This document shows positions 15,093-24,122 of a stretch of DNA of 64,000 nucleotides, piece by piece. The DNA lies in NCBI RefSeq assembly GCF_014654895.1, contig NZ_BNBE01000001.1, positions 1 through 64,000 on the forward strand, given 5' to 3'. Made by a program: the position numbers and the translations under genes. The notes below the pieces were generated by a model. That model was not told where the DNA came from, did not search any database, and was given only the letters and a program-made list of their open reading frames with translations. Numbering within the stretch: the first letter of the stretch is position 1; the number at the start of each line of letters is the position of its first letter. The DNA comes from Streptomyces filamentosus (lineage in GTDB: Bacteria; Actinomycetota; Actinomycetes; Streptomycetales; Streptomycetaceae).

Positions 15093-15452
15093 ATGCCAGT
15101 CGCACCTCCCAGCCGATGCAGTTCCGTGGGCTGCCGCAGCCTCGCCGTCAAGTACGGCAAGTGCGACGAACACCAGCGTCCACCCTGGGCCGGCCGATCC
15201 TCCCCACGCGAGCGCTACGGCATGAGCAGCGGCACCATGCGCGCACTGAAACGCAAGGTCATGGCCAGGGACAACGGCTGCTGCTATTGGTGCGGCGGCG
15301 AGGGAGCCGAGGAGCTGGAGCACAAGACGCCCGTGAGCCAGGGCGGTGCCCAGCGCGACCTGGACAACCTCGGAGTCATCCACGTCGACTGCCACAGGGA
15401 GAAGTCGATCGGGGAGGCCATCGAAGGAAGCCGGCGCGCTCGAAATCGTTGA
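15093..15452 (+). CDS. HNH endonuclease
   Basis: 119 residues. The beta-beta-alpha metal motif is complete: CCYWC zinc pair, LEHKTPVSQGG with the catalytic His region, DLDNL and the final HVDCHREK. HNH proteins next to the terminase are a feature of many HK97-type cos phages, where they support terminase cleavage of packaged DNA. The position immediately before TerS fits this. Start after GGGAGG. Confidence 0.85.
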   Translation: MPVAPPSRCSSVGCRSLAVKYGKCDEHQRPPWAGRSSPRERYGMSSGTMRALKRKVMARDNGCCYWCGGEGAEELEHKTPVSQGGAQRDLDNLGVIHVDCHREKSIGEAIEGSRRARNR

Positions 15453-15454
15453 TC

Positions 15455-15596
15455 TTTCCACGCGGAAATTTTGAGATCGATTTCAGAATTTCCACGGGGG
15501 AGGGGGAGGAAAAATCTCTGGAAGAATCCGCACGGGGACCGACGCGGCCAGAGCGGGAGATCTCTGCACAGAATCTGCGGTAGGGGGTCTGTGATC
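15455..15596. other. candidate cos/packaging recognition region
   Basis: The 144-bp gap between HNH and TerS genes is markedly less GC-rich than the flanks. It contains TTTCCACG twice (15455 and 15489), a GAAATT/AATTTC dyad (15465-15492) and repeated ATCTCTG near 15514 and 15560. A packaging site normally lies next to terS in such phages. No cleavage site can be named. Confidence 0.35.
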
Positions 15597-16052
15597 ATGG
15601 CGCGCACTGCGCAGCCGGCTGCGCTGAAGCTGATCAAGGGTCGGGGTGAGGGCAAGGACACCGCGGGCCGGCCGGTCAACCTGGGGCCGGCGTTCAAGCG
15701 GGTGCCGCCGAACCCGCCGTCGTGGCTGAGCGCCGAGGCGAAGGCGGAGTGGAAGCGGGTGGTGCCAGGACTGTCCCGCCTGGACCTGCTCAAGCCGGAG
15801 GACCGGGCGGCCCTGGCGGCGTACTGCGAGGCGTGGGCGACGTTCGTCGAGGCGACCCGGACCGTGCAGGCCGAGGGCCAGGTCATCGAGGCCAGACAGG
15901 GGAAGCTGGCGCACCCGTGTGTGGGCATCGCGCGGGCGGCGGGACGGGAGATGCGCAGTTGGGCGGCGCACTTCGGGCTGACTCCGTCGACCGAGCAGGC
16001 CCTGGCGAGGGGGGCCGACGATGGCGACGAGGACGACAACCCCTTCGGTTGA
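15597..16052 (+). CDS. terminase small subunit (P27 family)
   Basis: 151 residues from ATG 15597 (TAGGGGG upstream). Opening LKLIKGRGEGKDTAG and PPSWLSAEAKAEWKRVVP, then LAAYCEAWATFVEA, are typical of the P27-type small subunit. It recognises the packaging site and recruits the large subunit, whose gene starts 31 bases inside this one. Confidence 0.85.
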   Translation: MARTAQPAALKLIKGRGEGKDTAGRPVNLGPAFKRVPPNPPSWLSAEAKAEWKRVVPGLSRLDLLKPEDRAALAAYCEAWATFVEATRTVQAEGQVIEARQGKLAHPCVGIARAAGREMRSWAAHFGLTPSTEQALARGADDGDEDDNPFG

Positions 16053-17760
16053 CCTGCCCGACTCTGACGAGCTTGAGCGGCTGAAGCTGTCTCCGGAGGT
16101 CGCCTGGTACTTGCTGAGCCGTGGCGTCCCGCTGCCGGATTGCCCGCCGCTGATCCAGACGCCGTCTCCGGGCGAGGCGCCCGGCGCGGTGTTCGATCCG
16201 GATCGTGTCGACAAGGTCATCAAGGCGTTCAGCCTGTTGCGGCACACGCAGGGCCAGTGGGCCGGCCAGCCGCTTCGGCCGGACCCGTGGCAGGTGGCGT
16301 ACATCCTGGCGCCGGTCTTCGGCTGGGTCCGCTGGGACGCTGACGCGGGCGCCTACGTGCGGATCGTCCGCGAGCTGTATGTGGATGTTCCACGCAAAAA
16401 TGGAAAATCGACATTGGCCGGCGGCCTCGCGATCTACATGACGTGCGCGGACGGCGAGCAGGGCGCCCAGTGCATCACCGCGGCGACGACGAAGGAGCAG
16501 GCCGGGTTCGTCTTCGAGCCGGTGAAGAAGCTCGCCGAGGCGGCTCCTGCCCTGAAGCGCCATGTGACGCCGCTGAAGGGCGTGATCCTGCATCGCAAGT
16601 CCGGCTCGTACTTCAAGCCGATCTCGTCGGTGGCGGGCGCCCAGCATGGCGCGAACATCCACTGCGCCATCATCGACGAGCTGCACGAGCACAAGACTCC
16701 CGAGCTGGTCGAGACGATCGAGACGGGCACGGGTTCGCGCCGGCAGCCGCTGGTGGTCATCATCACGACCGCGGACTCCGGCAAGCGGGAGTCGGTGTAC
16801 GACCGCAAGCGTCAGCGGGTCGAGAAGCTGGCTCGCCGGGTCTTCGAGGCCCCGTCGGTGTATGGCGTGGTGTGGGCGGCGGAGCGGGACGACGATCCGC
16901 ATGTTGAGGCAACGTGGCGGAAGGCGAATCCGGGCTACGGGGTGTCTCCGACCCGCGCGTACCTGCAGTCGAAGTCGGATGAGGCGAAGCAGAGCCCGGC
17001 CGACCTGGCGAAGTTCCTCCGCCTGCACCTGGGGCGGCGGACGAAGCAGGAGACGAAGTTCCTGACCATGGAGTCCTGGCACCGCAATGCCGGGATGGTC
17101 GACGAGGCGCGGCTGGCTGGCCGCGAGGCGTATGGCGGCCTGGACCTGGCGGCTACGTCCGACTTGCTGGCGTTGTGCTGGCTGTTCCCGGACGACGAAC
17201 GCGACGGCTTCGACGCGATCTGGCGCCTGTGGACGCCGGAGGACAACGTCGACGCACTGGACCAGCGGACGGCCGGGGCGGCCACGGTGTGGGTGCGCGA
17301 GGGGCTGCTGGTGGCGACCCCGGGGAACGTCGCCGACTACGACTACATCCAGCTGCAGATCGAGCGGGACATGGAGGTCTTCGATGTGCGCTCGATCGGC
17401 TTCGACCCGTGGTCGGCGGTCCCGCTGACGAACAAGCTGGCGGAGTCGGACGCGCCGATGGTGAAGGTCCGGCAGGGCTTCATCACGATGTCGCCGCCGC
17501 TGAAGGAGATGCAGCGTCTGCTGCTGAAGGGCACACCGGAGGCGCCGATGTTCCGGCACGGCGGGAACCCGGCGGTGACGTGGATGGTGGACAACCTGGC
17601 CGTGGCGATGGACCCGGCGGGCAATGTGAAGCCGGACAAGGCCCGGTCGGCGGAGAAGATCGACGCTGTTTCGGCGGCGGTGACCGCCTTGTCTGAGGCG
17701 ATGACCCGGGAGCCGGTTGTGAAGTCGGCCTACGAGGACGGCGACCTTGAGGTCGTGTGA
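16021..17760 (+). CDS. terminase large subunit
   Basis: 579 residues. ATPase Walker A VPRKNGKS (123-130) and Walker B AIIDELHEH (D219, E220) with coupling motif IITTADSGK. The nuclease domain shows GGLDLAATSDL and the later acidic residue in EKIDAVSAA. All elements of an HK97/P27-type packaging motor are present and the length is normal, so it is probably active. Confidence 0.95.
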   Translation: MATRTTTPSVDLPDSDELERLKLSPEVAWYLLSRGVPLPDCPPLIQTPSPGEAPGAVFDPDRVDKVIKAFSLLRHTQGQWAGQPLRPDPWQVAYILAPVFGWVRWDADAGAYVRIVRELYVDVPRKNGKSTLAGGLAIYMTCADGEQGAQCITAATTKEQAGFVFEPVKKLAEAAPALKRHVTPLKGVILHRKSGSYFKPISSVAGAQHGANIHCAIIDELHEHKTPELVETIETGTGSRRQPLVVIITTADSGKRESVYDRKRQRVEKLARRVFEAPSVYGVVWAAERDDDPHVEATWRKANPGYGVSPTRAYLQSKSDEAKQSPADLAKFLRLHLGRRTKQETKFLTMESWHRNAGMVDEARLAGREAYGGLDLAATSDLLALCWLFPDDERDGFDAIWRLWTPEDNVDALDQRTAGAATVWVREGLLVATPGNVADYDYIQLQIERDMEVFDVRSIGFDPWSAVPLTNKLAESDAPMVKVRQGFITMSPPLKEMQRLLLKGTPEAPMFRHGGNPAVTWMVDNLAVAMDPAGNVKPDKARSAEKIDAVSAAVTALSEAMTREPVVKSAYEDGDLEVV

Positions 17761-17772
17761 GGGGGTGCCGTC

Positions 17773-17994
17773 ATGTGGGGCTGGTTTCCGTGGCGTCGGA
17801 CGGTGGTGCGCCGCCGTGTGGTGGTGAACCTCGCCGACAAGGCGTTCGCCGGGGTGCTGTGGGCGAAGCGGGGCCCGCTGCTGGTGCTGCGGGACGTCAC
17901 GCTGATGCAGCACGGCGCGGCGGACACGCCGATGGACGGCGAGGTCGTCGTCGAGCGGGCCCGGGTGGAGTTCATCCAGGCGATGGGGGGCTGA
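17773..17994 (+). CDS. small phage protein between terminase and portal
   Basis: 73 residues, good GAGGGGG site. Arg/Val-rich N-terminus, then VLRDVTLMQHGAADTPMDGEVVVERARVEFIQ, which reads as a small beta barrel. Similar genes sit at this place in many actinophages. Function not known. Confidence 0.55.
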   Translation: MWGWFPWRRTVVRRRVVVNLADKAFAGVLWAKRGPLLVLRDVTLMQHGAADTPMDGEVVVERARVEFIQAMGG

Positions 17995-17995
17995 T

Positions 17996-19942
17996 GTGGC
18001 GTTCGTCGTCTCCCAGGGCCGCCTTGCGGCGGTCTCGCTGGCCCCGTCGGTGGCTCCGGCGGCTTGGATGCAGGTGTCGGACGGCGTGTTCCTGGAGTAC
18101 GCGCACTTGTACCGGGCCCAGCCGCAGATCCGCACGGTGGTGTCCTTCTTGGCGCGGAACATCGCGCAGCTCGGCCTGCACGTGTACCGCCGGGTGTCGG
18201 ATGTGGACCGGGTCCGGCTGACGGATCATCCGCTGTCGCAGATCCTTGCCGCCCCGGGCGCGAGACTGACGTGCTTCCGGCTGGTCGAGCGCCTTGTCGC
18301 CGATGTCGCAATCTATGACACGGCGTTCTGGGTGAAGGTGCGCCAGCCCGGTTCCGGCGTCATCGGCGTCATTCCCATTCCGCCGACGCGCATCTCGATC
18401 GAGGGCGACAACTGGCTGGAGCCGGAGGGCTTCACCGTCCACGGCTCGAAGGGCGATCTGAAGCTCACGCCGGACCAGGTCGTGCACTTCCACGGCTACA
18501 ACCCGGTGGACCTGCGTATCGGCTCGTCACCGATCGACTCGCTGCGCGCTCTGCTGGCGGAAGAGTTTGAGGCGACCCGGGCCCGCGAGGAGATGTGGCG
18601 GAACGGCGGCCGACTGTCGGGCGTGCTGAAGCGGCCGGCGGACGCCCCGAAGTGGGATCCGACGGCGAAGGCCCGGTTCAGGGAGGGCTGGAGGTCGTAC
18701 ACGCAGGGCGGCGGGACGCCGATCCTTGAGGACGGCATGGAGTACGAGCAGCTGGCGATCGATCCGGCGAAGGCTCAGTACATCGAGGCCCGCAAGCTGA
18801 CCCGCGAGGAGACGGCTGCGGCGTACCACATCCCTCCGCCGATGGTCGGGATCCTGGATCACGCCACGTTCTCCAACATCAAGGAGCAGCATCAGCAGCT
18901 CTACCAGGACACGCTCGGCCCGTGGCTGCAGTCGATCCAGGAGGACATCGGCCTCCAGCTGATTCCGGATCTGCCGGACAGTGACGGCGTGTATGTGGAG
19001 TTCAACTTGCAGGAGAAGCTGCGCGGCTCCTTCGAGGAGCAGGCGCAGATGCTGCAGACGGCGGTTGGTGCGCCTTGGCTGACGCGGAACGAGGCGCGGT
19101 CGCGGATGAACCTGCCGCAGATCGAGGGCGGCGACGAGCTGGTGACGCCGATGAACGTGATGGTGGGCGGCATGGCGTCGCCGACGGACACCGCGAAGTC
19201 TGGTGGCCCGCTCCCAAAAGCGGCGGGCCGCCTGGTCTTGTCGAAGGCGGGGCGGCCTGAGGGCCTGGATGATGCGTCTGTTGAGCGTGAGCGGTTCGCG
19301 GCGGCGCTGGAGGCGTTGACCCGCAGGCAGGCCGAGGGTCTGCTGGAGGACCTTCCCGCCGACAGCGGCGGGGTGTCGGCCTGGTGGGGCCGGGACCGGG
19401 CCGTCCGGGTGGCTCAGATCCAGGGGCTGATCGAGCACCACATGGTGCGGATGGCCCAGTTGGGCGCGTGGGACGTCCTGGAGGCATCCAACCCGGACGC
19501 CGAGGGATGGTCGGCCGAGGTGATGACTGCGTGGCTGGCGGCCGCGGCCCTGCATCATGCCGAACTGCACGACGGCGCCGGCGAGATGGCGGCAGTCAAG
19601 GCTGCCGCAGCCCCGCCGCCGCCCGAAGAAGGCGGTCTGGGCGCTGCTCTGGCGCTTGCGGCCTCGGTGTGGGTGGCGGCCGCCTTCGCCCGCTCGGAGA
19701 CTGCGGCCACGGAGGCCCAGAGCTTCGGCGGCCACGACGCTGCCGGCGCTTCGGGGATGCGCTTCAAGCGGTGGGAGACCACCAGCGGTAACCCGCGGTC
19801 GCAGCATGCCGTGCTCGACGGGGAGACGGTGCCGTTGAACGGCGTGTTCTCGAACGGTCTGCGCTGGCCTGGCGACGGAACGGGCGATGCGGACCAGACC
19901 GCGAACTGCCGCTGCATTTTGACGTACTCAAGTTCGGAGTGA
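17996..19942 (+). CDS. portal protein fused to MuF-like minor head domain
   Basis: 648 residues. Residues 1-~390 are an HK97-type portal (FLEYAHLYRAQPQIRTVVSF, IPPPMVGILDHATFSNIKEQ). After a linker the C-terminal ~230 residues match the Mu gpF-like minor head domain, ending GETVPLNGVFSNGLRWPGD and ANCRCILTY. These are usually two genes; here they are one unbroken frame. The portal forms the ring through which DNA passes; MuF domains may be ejected or support assembly. GTG start couples to the small upstream gene. Confidence 0.9.
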   Translation: MAFVVSQGRLAAVSLAPSVAPAAWMQVSDGVFLEYAHLYRAQPQIRTVVSFLARNIAQLGLHVYRRVSDVDRVRLTDHPLSQILAAPGARLTCFRLVERLVADVAIYDTAFWVKVRQPGSGVIGVIPIPPTRISIEGDNWLEPEGFTVHGSKGDLKLTPDQVVHFHGYNPVDLRIGSSPIDSLRALLAEEFEATRAREEMWRNGGRLSGVLKRPADAPKWDPTAKARFREGWRSYTQGGGTPILEDGMEYEQLAIDPAKAQYIEARKLTREETAAAYHIPPPMVGILDHATFSNIKEQHQQLYQDTLGPWLQSIQEDIGLQLIPDLPDSDGVYVEFNLQEKLRGSFEEQAQMLQTAVGAPWLTRNEARSRMNLPQIEGGDELVTPMNVMVGGMASPTDTAKSGGPLPKAAGRLVLSKAGRPEGLDDASVERERFAAALEALTRRQAEGLLEDLPADSGGVSAWWGRDRAVRVAQIQGLIEHHMVRMAQLGAWDVLEASNPDAEGWSAEVMTAWLAAAALHHAELHDGAGEMAAVKAAAAPPPPEEGGLGAALALAASVWVAAAFARSETAATEAQSFGGHDAAGASGMRFKRWETTSGNPRSQHAVLDGETVPLNGVFSNGLRWPGDGTGDADQTANCRCILTYSSSE

Positions 19943-19945
19943 CCC

Positions 19946-20764
19946 ATGCGGATCAAGAGCTGCCCGGTGCGGATCAAGGCCGCGGGCACCCACGAAGGAA
20001 CCGACGACGGGGTCTTCGAGGCCATCGTCGCCGCCTACAACGTCGACAGCGTCGGCGACAAGATCAGCCCTGGAGCCTTCGAGGCCACCTTGGCCGAGTG
20101 GAAGGGTCGCGGCGACCCCATCCCGGTGCTGTGGTCGCACATGTCCCACGACCCCGAGTACCACATCGGGGAGGTCCTGGAGGCGGAGGAACGCCCTGAG
20201 GGCCTGTGGGTGAAGGCCCGTCTCGACACCGACCCCGGCACGAAATCCGCCCAGGTCTACAAGCTCCTGAAGGGTCGGCGCGTCACCCAGTTCTCCTTCG
20301 CCTACGACATCGAAGAAGGGTCGTGGGTGGACCAGAAGGACGGCCCCGGCTACTACGAGCTGCGCAAGCTCAAGCTGTACGAGGTCGGTCCGACGCTGAT
20401 CGGCGCCAACCAGGCCACCGAGCTCCTCGATGTGAAGAGCCGGGCGGCCGCCGAGACGTTCCCTGACCTGTCCAAGGTCCAGGAGGCCCTGGAGGGCCTG
20501 AAGGCCGGCAGGACACTGTCGGCGAAGAACGAGGAGAGGGTGCGGGACATCGCACGCCTCGCCACCGAGCTGCTGGACTCGCTTCCTTCCAGCGACGACT
20601 CGCAGGACGCCGAGAAGGCCACGCCTGCCCCGCCCGCTGCCGCTTCGCCCCGGGAAATCCCTGAGGCCAAGGCCGAACAGCCCGCCGGGCCGAGCCCCGC
20701 CTCGCTCCGTCTGCACGCCGACCTCGAAGCCCTCGCGGCCGAGGCCTACACGCTCACGGACTGA
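19946..20764 (+). CDS. HK97 prohead protease
   Basis: 272 residues. The herpesvirus-like protease core has the catalytic His in VLWSHMSHDP and the Ser in TQFSFAYDI. The C-terminal 100 residues are charged and may act as a scaffold, a function often fused to this family. It sits between portal and capsid as usual. Confidence 0.9.
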   Translation: MRIKSCPVRIKAAGTHEGTDDGVFEAIVAAYNVDSVGDKISPGAFEATLAEWKGRGDPIPVLWSHMSHDPEYHIGEVLEAEERPEGLWVKARLDTDPGTKSAQVYKLLKGRRVTQFSFAYDIEEGSWVDQKDGPGYYELRKLKLYEVGPTLIGANQATELLDVKSRAAAETFPDLSKVQEALEGLKAGRTLSAKNEERVRDIARLATELLDSLPSSDDSQDAEKATPAPPAAASPREIPEAKAEQPAGPSPASLRLHADLEALAAEAYTLTD

Positions 20765-20772
20765 GGAGAGAC

Positions 20773-22062
20773 GTGGACAAGATCCAGGAGCTGAAGGACC
20801 AGCTCAAGCACCACCTGCAGCAGGCCCAGGGGATCGCCGCGAAGGCGGACGACGAGGGCCGCGACTTCACCGACGACGAACGCACCCAGGTCACCGAGCA
20901 CATGGCCAAGGCCGGCGCCGCCAAGGACGGCCTTGAGAAGGCCAAGGCGACCGCCACCATGCGCCAGGCGCTGGCCGACCTCGGCGAGGGCGTCGAACTG
21001 AACGAGAAGTCCGGCGAGCGCCGCACCCCGTCCGGTCTGATCGTCCCGGACGCCAAGGCATCGCTGGGCGAGACGTTCGTGAAGTCGGGCGAGTACCAGG
21101 GCCTGCTCGCGTCGGCCCCGAACGGCGTCTTCGGCAAGGACCACCGCGTCCAGTCCCGCCCGGTCGGCTACAAGGCGCTCGTCACCGGCGGCTCGGACAC
21201 CTCTGGCGGCGCGTTCGTCACCAACGACATGCGCGGCCTGCTCGTCGGCGAGATGGCGTTCCAGCGCCCGCTGCGCCTGCGAGACGTCGTCACGAACCTG
21301 ACGACGACCTCCGACACGATCGAGTACGTCCGGCAGACGTCTCAGACGAACAACGCCACGCCGGTCGCCGAGTCCACCGCGACCGCGGACCCGGGCTCCA
21401 TGAACGCGGCGAACGGCGTGAAGCCGGAGTCGGCACTCGCGTGGGCGAAGGTGACGACCCCGGTCAGGACCATCGCCCACTGGATCCCGATCACCAAGCG
21501 GGCCCTGTCGGACGCCTCGCAGGTCCGGTCCATCATCGACGCATTCCTCCGCTACGGCCTGGAGGAGGAACTCGAAGACCAGATGATCTCCGGCGACAAC
21601 ACCGGGGAGAACTTCGAGGGCCTCTCCAACGTCTCCGGCGTGCAGGCCCAGGCCTGGGACACCAACCTCCTCACCACGACCCGCAAGGCGAAGACCAAGG
21701 TGCGGCTCGTCGGCCGGTCCACCGCCAACGCCTACCTGCTCAACCCCGCGGACCTGGAGGCCATCGACCTCCTGCAGGACAACGAAGCCCGCTACTACTT
21801 CGGCGGCCCCGCCGGGGTCGGCTCCGCAGGCACCCTGTGGGGCGTGCCGGTCATCGAGACCGAGGCGGTCCCCGCGGGAACCGGCTACGTCGGCGACTTC
21901 CGCAAGGCGGTCCTGTGGGACCGCGAGCAGGCGTCGATCACGATCTCCGACAGCCACGCCAACTTCTTCATCCGCAACATGGTCGCGATCCTCGCGGAGA
22001 TGCGGGCCGCGTTCGGCATCATCCAGCCCAACGCCTTCGTCGAGATCGACCTGACCGCCTGA
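20773..22062 (+). CDS. major capsid protein (HK97 fold)
   Basis: 429 residues. N-terminal ~100 residues form a coiled-coil delta domain (IQELKDQLKHHLQQAQGIA) that the protease should remove, followed by the HK97 core (FVTNDMRGLLVGEMAFQRPL, VRTIAHWIPITKRALSDA, LWGVPVIETEAVPAGTGYVGDF). GTG start after GAGGAGA. Confidence 0.95.
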   Translation: MDKIQELKDQLKHHLQQAQGIAAKADDEGRDFTDDERTQVTEHMAKAGAAKDGLEKAKATATMRQALADLGEGVELNEKSGERRTPSGLIVPDAKASLGETFVKSGEYQGLLASAPNGVFGKDHRVQSRPVGYKALVTGGSDTSGGAFVTNDMRGLLVGEMAFQRPLRLRDVVTNLTTTSDTIEYVRQTSQTNNATPVAESTATADPGSMNAANGVKPESALAWAKVTTPVRTIAHWIPITKRALSDASQVRSIIDAFLRYGLEEELEDQMISGDNTGENFEGLSNVSGVQAQAWDTNLLTTTRKAKTKVRLVGRSTANAYLLNPADLEAIDLLQDNEARYYFGGPAGVGSAGTLWGVPVIETEAVPAGTGYVGDFRKAVLWDREQASITISDSHANFFIRNMVAILAEMRAAFGIIQPNAFVEIDLTA

Positions 22063-22076
22063 TCGGAGGCCCTGTC

Positions 22077-22289
22077 ATGGCTTACCTGAACCCGGGCGCC
22101 GGCGCGGCACGCGAGGGGCGGCAGACGGCCGCGGTCACGAACGCGGCCGCCGCCACCGCCTCGGCAGCGGCCGGCGCAACCCCGACGAAGGCCGAGTACG
22201 ACGCGCTCCTCGCCGACGTGAACGCGCTGCGCACCAAGCTGAACGCGCTGCTCGCGGCGATGCGCACGTCGGGCCAGATGGCCCCGTGA
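22077..22289 (+). CDS. small head-fibre-like protein
   Basis: 70 residues. Ala-rich start, then a short coiled coil (EYDALLADVNALRTKLNALL). The form resembles head fibre or head-associated trimer proteins placed just after the capsid gene. ATG follows CGGAGGCCC. Confidence 0.55.
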   Translation: MAYLNPGAGAAREGRQTAAVTNAAAATASAAAGATPTKAEYDALLADVNALRTKLNALLAAMRTSGQMAP

Positions 22290-22639
22290 GTCTCATCAGC
22301 TCACGCACGGTCCAGGGACGGTGTCCTGTGTGCGGCGAAAGCCACGCATCATGCGGCACCGCCCAGGACGCCGATCCTGTCGACCGACGTGTGGAGGTGG
22401 CCGCTGTGGGCGGACCGCTGAAGAAGTACGAGGTGGTCACGCCGCATGGCGTGACGACCACGATGAAGCTGAACGAGGCCGATGCCCGCCGGCTCGGCGT
22501 CCTCGACGCGCCCGCCACGGAGTCCGAGAGCGTCGCCGCCGACGGCGAGGAGGCGGCACCGGTCGCGAAGAAGAGGGCTGCCAGCAACAAGAGCCGTACC
22601 GCGGCGGACAAGGGCGGTGCGGGCGGTGGCGACGACTGA
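22286..22639 (+). CDS. phage structural-region hypothetical protein
   Basis: 117 residues. Zinc-like CPVCGESHASC near the N-terminus, a short conserved segment VVTPHGVTTTMKLNEADARRLG, and a Lys/Ala-rich tail. It overlaps both neighbours and may be a head or connector accessory. Confidence 0.5.
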   Translation: MSLISSRTVQGRCPVCGESHASCGTAQDADPVDRRVEVAAVGGPLKKYEVVTPHGVTTTMKLNEADARRLGVLDAPATESESVAADGEEAAPVAKKRAASNKSRTAADKGGAGGGDD

Positions 22640-23177
22640 CTACCTGGCGGCCCCTGAAGACCTTGCCTCCTGGCTGGGTGTTCCCGCGACCGATCCACGA
22701 CTGCTGCAAGCGCTGGCGGCGGCCTCAAGCCGCTTCCGGGGAGCCGTCCGGCACTACGTCTCGCTCGTCGAGGGCGATGTCACGGTTCTGGACGGCAACG
22801 GTAAACAGTCCTTGTTCCTGCCGGCCGCGCCGGTCGTCTCCGTGGCGGCCGTCGAGGTCGATGGGGAGACGCTGACCTACCTCACCGACTACGAATGGTC
22901 GGCAGACGGCTTCCTGCGGAGGATCGGCGCCTGCTGGCCGAACCGGCTGCGCTGCGTCGAGGTCGTGTGGACGCACGGCTTCGACCCGGTGCCCGAGGAC
23001 ATCGCCGAGGCGGTCATCGACCAGGCCCGCGCCCAATACGCGATGCGTCCCGGCGTGACGTCGATGACGGTGGGCGGCCAGTCGGTGTCCTTCGGCGCAC
23101 AGGCGGCCATCGGGGTGACGGCCCAGTGGACGACGGCGGTGGAGAAGTACCGCCTGAACTGGGGGGACAGTCCGTGA
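22626..23177 (+). CDS. head-tail connector (adaptor, gp6-like)
   Basis: 183 residues. The opening DYLAAPEDLASWLGV and helical body, DLRCVEVVWTHG-like strand and VIDQARAQYA match the gp6/gp15-type adaptor that binds beneath the portal. GTG overlaps the previous gene. Confidence 0.8.
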   Translation: MATTDYLAAPEDLASWLGVPATDPRLLQALAAASSRFRGAVRHYVSLVEGDVTVLDGNGKQSLFLPAAPVVSVAAVEVDGETLTYLTDYEWSADGFLRRIGACWPNRLRCVEVVWTHGFDPVPEDIAEAVIDQARAQYAMRPGVTSMTVGGQSVSFGAQAAIGVTAQWTTAVEKYRLNWGDSP

Positions 23178-23527
23178 CGCTCATGTTCTACCAGTCGGTC
23201 GTCCGCGTGCGCGCCCCGCTGGTCACCGACCGATACGGCAACAAGAAGCGAGACTGGTCCGCCGCCGAGCACTCCACGGTGGAGGGCGTGAACGTGCAGC
23301 CGTCCGCCAGCCGTTCGGACTCCAGCGAGGAGACTCTCGACCGCCAGACGACGGTCACCGGCTGGATTCTGCAGACCGCTGAGGGTGTCGACCTGGACCT
23401 GCTGGCGACGGACAGGATCCAGTACGACGGGATGACCTTGGAGGTCGAGGGCGAGGTCGAACGCTGGCCCGACCCCTTCGGCCCTGGGGTTCATCATGTG
23501 GAGGCCCGCCTGAAGGAAGTCGACTGA
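23174..23527 (+). CDS. head closure/stopper protein
   Basis: 117 residues, GTGA overlap. All-beta small protein (VRVRAPLVTDRYGNKKRDW, VEGVNVQPSASR, DRIQYDGMTLEVEGE) in the position of the head-completion stopper. Assignment rests on fold type and order. Confidence 0.75.
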   Translation: MTLMFYQSVVRVRAPLVTDRYGNKKRDWSAAEHSTVEGVNVQPSASRSDSSEETLDRQTTVTGWILQTAEGVDLDLLATDRIQYDGMTLEVEGEVERWPDPFGPGVHHVEARLKEVD

Positions 23528-23901
23528 TGGCCCGCGGGCGCACGCGCGTGGTCTTCGAGCGACGTATGTTCCGCCAGATCGCCTCAGGGCCCGAGATGGC
23601 CGCGTACATGCTGGAGCTCGCCACCCGGGGCAAGGCCATCGCCGAGGCTCTGGCACCGACGTACACCGGCCCGACATGGGGCACGGCCACCCGCTCCCAG
23701 GACTACAAGCGGTCGCTGGAGGCGAAGCTCACACGCAACACCTTCGGCTGGCGCGCCGAGATCGCGGCGAACGTCGCCTATGCCGTGCAGGTGGAGTTCG
23801 GCACAGGCCGCCCGTACACGTCCCAGGAGCGCCCCCAGGAGGGGCATTCGCCGAAGTGGCGGACCCTGGGCCGCACTCTGGAAGCGATGAGGAGTCCCTG
23901 A
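23527..23901 (+). CDS. HK97 gp10-like tail-connector protein
   Basis: 124 residues. N-terminal helix with ELATRGKAIAEALAPTYTG, then a strand region AYAVQVEFGTGRPYTSQE, the usual gp10-like signature, ending in a short helix. It joins stopper and tail terminator. Confidence 0.8.
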   Translation: MARGRTRVVFERRMFRQIASGPEMAAYMLELATRGKAIAEALAPTYTGPTWGTATRSQDYKRSLEAKLTRNTFGWRAEIAANVAYAVQVEFGTGRPYTSQERPQEGHSPKWRTLGRTLEAMRSP

Positions 23902-24122
23902 TGCCCCGCATCAAGCTGGCCCATTGGGTGGGCGACCACAAGCCGGGCGACGAGATCGACGTGAGCGACACCGAGCTGGCGTCGCTGAACCGTGACGGCC
24001 GGGTGGCTGCCGTCGTCGATGTCGTACCCGACCCGCCGACCCCGCTGCCCGAACCGGCCGCCCTCGCCGTGGCGCCGCAGGCGGAACCTGCGGCTGGTGA
24101 GACGGGCCGCAGGCGACGATGA
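23901..24122 (+). CDS. small hypothetical protein of the neck region
   Basis: 73 residues: IKLAHWVGDHKPGDEIDVSD suggests a small beta domain, followed by a Pro/Ala tail. Overlaps both neighbours by four or fewer bases. Short proteins of this type (VxLxhxvg...) are common in actinophage structural operons. Confidence 0.5.
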   Translation: MPRIKLAHWVGDHKPGDEIDVSDTELASLNRDGRVAAVVDVVPDPPTPLPEPAALAVAPQAEPAAGETGRRRR

